DNA of 64,000 bases from Muribaculaceae bacterium (GTDB lineage: Bacteria > Bacteroidota > Bacteroidia > Bacteroidales > Muribaculaceae), in assembly GCA_017557665.1 (NCBI GenBank), contig JAFYYI010000065.1, positions 124,001 to 188,000 on the forward strand, read 5' to 3'. Each line of letters opens with the position of its first letter. Within the stretch, counting starts at the first letter, position 1. Made by a program: the position numbers and the translations under genes. Below are positions 60,528 through 64,000 of this stretch, piece after piece. The notes beneath the pieces are model-generated. The model saw nothing but the letters and a program-made list of their open reading frames with translations. It had not been told where the DNA came from and did no database searches.

Positions 60528-60661
60528 CGAAAGTACAGTTTTTGCCACAACCCTGCAAATATTTTGCCAAAAATTGTGCAAGCCGAACGCGATGAAAGCT
60601 TGCTTTCGATAGCTGAGGCGCCGCCAATTTTACTTAAAAGACGTCTTTGCTGGTATGGCTA
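60528..60661 (-). promoter_or_regulatory. frr upstream region with possible promoter and palindromic element
   Basis: CGAAAGTA (60528-60535; TACTTTCG on minus) is a weak -7 candidate for frr, with CAAAT near 60556. Further up, GAAAGC-TT-GCTTTC (60594-60607) lies in a stretch (60571-60636) that looks like a dispersed Bacteroidales intergenic element. No gene seen. Confidence 0.4.
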
Positions 60662-61078
60662 TCAACGTCCGAGTATTTCATCCAGCAAGGGGTAGATGTC
60701 CTCCTCACGCTCATAGGGGTGAATGTGAAAATACGGGTTGCCCGTGAGCATTGCCGACAGCTGCGTCTTGGTCTTGTCATAGAAAATGTGGCAGGGGATG
60801 CCGTGTGCCTCGGCATAGGCCAGTTCGTAGCCCACGCCCAGCGACGGGCATGTGCACTCGCCTATCAACAGGTCGCTCTCACGCAGCCAGGCCGTATCCT
60901 GGTCATAGATGCGCGCGTCGCGCTCCCGGCCCTGCTCCACAAGGCTCAGGTTGCTATTGCCCACGTGCTCGGTCAATACAACATCGGTGCGCTGAATATA
61001 AGTGATGATGCGGTGGTACAGATCAGCGTCAACACGCCCTCCACGAATCGACCCCGCAAAATAAATCTTCTTTGCCAT
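60662..61078 (-). CDS. 2'-deoxynucleoside 5'-phosphate N-hydrolase (DNPH1/Rcl-like)
   Basis: 138 residues. FAGSIRGGRVDADLYHRII and VVLTEHVGN, then DLLIGECTCPSLGVGYELAYAEA, which carries the catalytic Glu, match Rcl/DNPH1 and nucleoside deoxyribosyltransferase relatives. Cleaves the N-glycosidic bond of deoxynucleoside monophosphates, a nucleotide pool cleaner. Cytoplasmic. Start ATG at 61078. Confidence 0.88.
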   Translation of the reverse strand: MAKKIYFAGSIRGGRVDADLYHRIITYIQRTDVVLTEHVGNSNLSLVEQGRERDARIYDQDTAWLRESDLLIGECTCPSLGVGYELAYAEAHGIPCHIFYDKTKTQLSAMLTGNPYFHIHPYEREEDIYPLLDEILGR

Positions 61079-61121
61079 AATACTAATCTTCTATTTGACT
61101 CACTAAAATAAGGTCAATCAT

Positions 61122-62063
61122 CTACAGGCGAATGAGGGCGACACCGCCGAGCATCAGCAGGATGCCGACAATCTGGAGCCAGGTGATGCGCTTTCGCGGT
61201 GCACCGAGCCAGCCGTAGTGCTCCATCAGTTGGCTCAACGCGAGCTGGCCCACGAGCAGAGCCATGACGAAGACGCCGACGCCGACATGGGCGACAAGCC
61301 ATGCGTTGCCAAAGACGATGATGGCCCCGCACAAGCCTCCGGTCCACATCCACCAAGGGTACTCACGTGAGAAGGCCTTGCCAATCAGGCGCACGCTGCC
61401 ATTGAGGGTGCAGAAGATCAGCAGCACCATCGTTGCCACGAAGAAGGCCACGGTCGTTGCCTGCATGGGATTGCCGCCATGGGCGACCACGACACTTGAC
61501 AACTGGGCATAAACACCCGTGATGCTGGCCGACAAGCAACCCGACACGACTGCGCACAACTGCCAGAACAACTGCCGAGACCCTTTGCCTGTGCTCACAT
61601 CTTGCCGCTGGGCATTCAGTTTGGGCAGCACGACAACGAGCGACACGCCCAAGATAAGCAATAAGGATCCGATGATGCGCTTGAGTCCGATTGGTATCAC
61701 GTTGGCGCCAAACCATCCGAAGTGGTCAATCAACAGGCTGAAAATCAGTTGGCTGAACATCGGGATGATGACAGCCTGAAGAGGCCCGATCTCCTTGAAC
61801 AGATGGATTGAAATGGTGATGGTCACCACAGCGACGAGACCTGCAAACCAGCTCCACCAGGATGCCTCGCTCAGCATTTCTCCCGTCGGGACGATGGGGC
61901 TACCCGACAACAGCGACACCAGCAACAGGGCTAATGTGGAAACCGAGAAGGAAACAAGCGTCGATACATAGGCGGGGCCAACGACCTGGCGCAAACGCGA
62001 ATTGGCAGCAATCTGGAATGGGACCAGCAGGCCCATTGCCAGCGTTATAATCAAGTAAAACAT
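61122..62063 (-). CDS. DMT-superfamily transporter (YdcZ/DUF606-like, duplicated)
   Basis: 313 residues, ten hydrophobic segments in two halves, each beginning with the YdcZ-like pattern (PFQIAANSRLRQVVGPAYVSTLVSFSVST and CLSASITGVYAQLSSVVVAHGGNPMQATTVAFFVAT). FQIAANSRLR and IGLKRIIGSLLLILGVSLVV are typical. Substrate unknown. A -7 box is present. Confidence 0.87.
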   Translation of the reverse strand: MFYLIITLAMGLLVPFQIAANSRLRQVVGPAYVSTLVSFSVSTLALLLVSLLSGSPIVPTGEMLSEASWWSWFAGLVAVVTITISIHLFKEIGPLQAVIIPMFSQLIFSLLIDHFGWFGANVIPIGLKRIIGSLLLILGVSLVVVLPKLNAQRQDVSTGKGSRQLFWQLCAVVSGCLSASITGVYAQLSSVVVAHGGNPMQATTVAFFVATMVLLIFCTLNGSVRLIGKAFSREYPWWMWTGGLCGAIIVFGNAWLVAHVGVGVFVMALLVGQLALSQLMEHYGWLGAPRKRITWLQIVGILLMLGGVALIRL

Positions 62064-62088
62064 GTCGTGATTCTTATCAATCAGGTCA

Positions 62089-62096
62089 CAAAATTA
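62089..62096 (-). promoter_or_regulatory. -7 box (minus strand) for the DMT transporter
   Basis: CAAAATTA, reading TAATTTTG on the minus strand, 25 nt before the ATG at 62063. Confidence 0.55.
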
Positions 62097-62128
62097 CCCA
62101 AATTTCATGACTCAGACCAATCGTGTGG

Positions 62129-62518
62129 TTATTTCTCATACATTTCAAGGGGTTGGCCGTCGGGGTCGTCAAAGAAGACGAAGCGTTTGCCTGTCGTCGC
62201 ATCGGTCCTGATGTCTTCGTGGGCGACACCCATGCGGTCGAGTTCAGCGACCTGGCCCACAATGTCATCGACCTCGAATGCCAAATGACGAAGGCCTGCC
62301 GCCTCGGGATATGACAGTCGCTGCGGCGGTGAAATGAACGAAAACATTTCAATGACATACTCGCCATTAAGTGACAGCTTGGTCAGGTAGGATTGCTGCT
62401 CTTCGCGCCAATGCTCAGCAATGACCTGACAGCCAATCACACGGGTATAGAAATCGAGGCTCCGCTGGTAATCGGAGCATATCAGTGCGATGTGATGTAC
62501 TTTGTTGAGATGTAGCAT
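62129..62518 (-). CDS. VOC family (glyoxalase-like) protein, YaeR type
   Basis: 129 residues, two beta-alpha-beta-beta-beta units: HHIALICSDYQRSLDFYTRVIG and LRHLAFEVDDIVGQVAELDRMG, ending FVFFDDPDGQPLEMYE. Metal-binding His and Glu positions (first His, LRH, final Glu) are kept. Resembles the YaeR/SMU1112c subgroup, whose substrate is uncertain. Confidence 0.87.
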   Translation of the reverse strand: MLHLNKVHHIALICSDYQRSLDFYTRVIGCQVIAEHWREEQQSYLTKLSLNGEYVIEMFSFISPPQRLSYPEAAGLRHLAFEVDDIVGQVAELDRMGVAHEDIRTDATTGKRFVFFDDPDGQPLEMYEK

Positions 62519-62602
62519 AGTTCAATCGGTTTTTAAAAGGATTCAAACACACAAAAGACCAGTTAATAAGATGATGACTTTGCTCTCTTCCATGAAAAGA
62601 GC

Positions 62603-63148
62603 TTAAGCGATTTCCTCGAGGGCACCAGTCACCGAGTCAATGATGAAGCCACGGACGGTGATATCGCGAGGCATCAACGGATGGGTCTTGATAGCCTCGA
62701 CGGTCTTGCGTACCGACTCGGGGGTATCCTTGAAACCTTCCAACCACTGGTCAAGGTCGATACCACACGTGCGGATGGTGTCGAGCGTCCCGTCTGTCAC
62801 GCCGCGCTTGAGCATCTCCTCATGGAAATGGCTGTAACTCATGTGGCAGGCACCGCAATTGGAGTGTGCCACTACCATGATTTCCACAACGCCCAACTCA
62901 TAGACGGCAACAACGAGGCTGCGCATCGCCGAGTCGAAAGGCGAGATGACCAGTCCTCCGGCGTTCTTGATGATCTTGGCATCCCCATTTTTCAAGCCCA
63001 AGGCGGCTGGCAGCAATTCGGTCAGGCGCGTGTCCATACAGGACAAGACGGCTAACTTTTTGTCGGGATACTTGTCGGTCACATACTGTTCATAGCCCTT
63101 GCGGGCAACAAACTCCTTGTTATATTCAATAATTTGGTCAATCATCAT
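62603..63148 (-). CDS. Beta-class carbonic anhydrase
   Basis: 181 residues. Zinc site: SCMDTRL (Cys and the Asp-Arg dyad) and HSNCGAC (His and second Cys), with KNAGGLVISPFDSAMRSLVVAVYELG between. Belongs to the short clade (type II-like) of beta-carbonic anhydrases in Firmicutes and Bacteroidota. Supplies or removes bicarbonate. It overlaps the TfoX-like gene by ATGA (63145-63148). Confidence 0.92.
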   Translation of the reverse strand: MMIDQIIEYNKEFVARKGYEQYVTDKYPDKKLAVLSCMDTRLTELLPAALGLKNGDAKIIKNAGGLVISPFDSAMRSLVVAVYELGVVEIMVVAHSNCGACHMSYSHFHEEMLKRGVTDGTLDTIRTCGIDLDQWLEGFKDTPESVRKTVEAIKTHPLMPRDITVRGFIIDSVTGALEEIA

Positions 63149-63468
63149 TTCTTCTTTTTCTTGGGTTTGGGTTCTGGAAGTGCTTTACAGGTTTCGCTGA
63201 CGATGGATGCGAGGTAGTCGCGATCATCCACGTCGGCAATCAGGAAATAGTCTTTGGCCCCGTCATAGGGCGGACGCAGTTCCACCGAGCGCAGCAGGGG
63301 TCGCACGGCCTCGGTGGGCTTGAGGTAGAAACAATCGTCGCAGATGAGACCGAAAATCTTGCCATCGCAATAGATGCCGTAGTCACCGAACATCTTCTTG
63401 ACGGTGATTTCGCCAGCGCCAGCGCATTGGTCAACGACATATTGCACAAAGTCAGCGCTACTTGCCAT
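63145..63468 (-). CDS. TfoX/Sxy N-terminal domain protein
   Basis: 107 residues. FVQYVVDQCAGAGEITVKKMFGDYGIYCDGKIFGLICDDCFYLKPTEAVRPLL matches the TfoX N-terminal domain; there is no C-terminal domain, and the tail is Lys-rich (PKPKKKKK). In gammaproteobacteria TfoX/Sxy controls competence, but the stand-alone domain in Bacteroidota has no known role. Starts 4 nt after the nitroreductase stop. Confidence 0.87.
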   Translation of the reverse strand: MASSADFVQYVVDQCAGAGEITVKKMFGDYGIYCDGKIFGLICDDCFYLKPTEAVRPLLRSVELRPPYDGAKDYFLIADVDDRDYLASIVSETCKALPEPKPKKKKK

Positions 63469-63471
63469 AGG

Positions 63472-64000
63472 TCATTTCACGATTCTGCAGTAATTCTCCT
63501 TGCGCGCTTTGGGAGGCAAAGGTTTGGCGGCAGCATAACCCAAGGCGATGGAGCCAATGCCCATCAATCCGTCGGGTAGACCGAACTGACGCATCAGAGC
63601 CTTGCCTTCCTCAGTATCGAACATTTCCCGCTCACGGTGAATCCAGCAAGAGCCCAGACCGATGGCATGGGCGGCATTCATCATGTTACCCAACACCAGC
63701 GAGCCGTCATAGACGGCATTGGGCCACACCTCAGGTCGTGAACCGAAAACTAGCACAATGGTCGGTGCGCCATAGTAAGGGTTACCGTTCATGCCCAGCA
63801 CCTCGGCATTCATCCTGACCAATTGCGCAACGATGTCGTGATTTTGCACGGCTACTATCCACGGGTCCTGTCGGCCCATGGCAGTCGGTGCAAAAGCGCC
63901 TGCCTCAAGGACAGCTTGCAGTTCCTCGTCGGTAATCTGTTCGGTCTTGAACTGGCGAACGCTGCGACGCTCGCGCAAAGCTTTTAATATTTCATTATCC
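63472..64000 (-). CDS. Nitroreductase family protein (5' end outside window)
   Basis: At least 176 residues; the frame runs off the right edge, where the codons read DNEILKALRERRSVRQF, so the start lies beyond 64000. FMN site RERRSVRQF, GAFAPTAMGRQDPW, LGNMMNAAHAIGLGSCWIHRER and IALGYAAAKPLPPKARKEN. First visible gene of a nitroreductase-TfoX-carbonic anhydrase operon. Confidence 0.9.
   Translation of the reverse strand, partial: DNEILKALRERRSVRQFKTEQITDEELQAVLEAGAFAPTAMGRQDPWIVAVQNHDIVAQLVRMNAEVLGMNGNPYYGAPTIVLVFGSRPEVWPNAVYDGSLVLGNMMNAAHAIGLGSCWIHREREMFDTEEGKALMRQFGLPDGLMGIGSIALGYAAAKPLPPKARKENYCRIVK

Noticed and set aside
63472..63978. Complete nitroreductase gene starting at 63978
   Set aside because: The apparent start is a TTG inside a longer frame that continues to the window edge with matching nitroreductase residues.

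Overview
The window reads as a chromosomal segment of a gut-type Bacteroidota (Bacteroidales), most like Muribaculaceae or Prevotellaceae. Evidence: many genes have the Bacteroidota sigma-factor -7 box (TAnnTTTG) just upstream of the ATG; there are TonB-linked beta-barrel, DUF1343/NamZ, GH109, dockerin-tailed CotH and lipoprotein genes; and housekeeping genes (mnmE, murB, murA, frr, xerD) have a Bacteroidota character. No rRNA, tRNA, CRISPR array, transposase or phage structural gene was seen. The family of each protein was judged by eye from motifs; no database search was run.

Layout. 1-5.1 kb: a lipoprotein with DnaJ-like zinc motifs, then three tandem membrane-anchored or secreted DNA/RNA non-specific nucleases running into mnmE. 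5.4-7.1 kb: a visibly AT-richer two-gene islet of unknown function, then an HD-domain protein. 8-10.4 kb: murB-murA, where MurA has Asp in place of the fosfomycin-target Cys. 10.5-15.2 kb (minus strand): a compact redox run of up to eight genes, namely GPx, an OhrR-type MarR regulator, a small CxxC protein, a GPx-nitroreductase fusion, flavin reductase, CPBP protease, iron-sulfur flavoprotein and a membrane protein. Two matching operator-like inverted repeats lie in front of it. 15.5-17.8 kb: SDR plus AMP-dependent ligase. 17.9-20.7 kb: GH109-type glycosidase plus an N-acetylhexosamine-kinase-like protein, a plausible mucin GalNAc salvage pair. 20.9-22.3 kb: membrane protein, ECF sigma factor and a probable membrane anti-sigma partner.

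22.6-36.8 kb: lipoproteins, flavin/PPOX enzymes, S41 protease, GNAT, a TonB-like outer-membrane receptor, a LiaF-like protein divergent from a membrane LytTR regulator (with paired 12-bp repeats between them), secreted proteins, GDPD, esterase and a nucleobase permease. 37-46.3 kb: two lipoproteins, AlkD-like repair protein, a giant FAD/Fe-S dehydrogenase, and two tandem CotH-kinase proteins with C-terminal dockerin modules. 46.4-54.4 kb: XerD, two serine hydrolases, WYL regulator, sodium/solute symporter and NamZ, the last two resembling a MurNAc release-and-uptake module. 54.6-59.7 kb: three tandem paralogous polytopic membrane proteins (DUF6056/GT-C-like). 59.8-64 kb: frr, a deoxynucleotide hydrolase, DMT transporter, VOC protein, carbonic anhydrase, TfoX-like protein and a nitroreductase cut by the window edge.

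The most unusual non-coding signal is a set of degenerate 7-nt tandem repeats built around TAG/TAA. They sit at or inside the 3' ends of many genes and often supply the stop codon. Because 7 is coprime with 3, three units put a stop in every frame.
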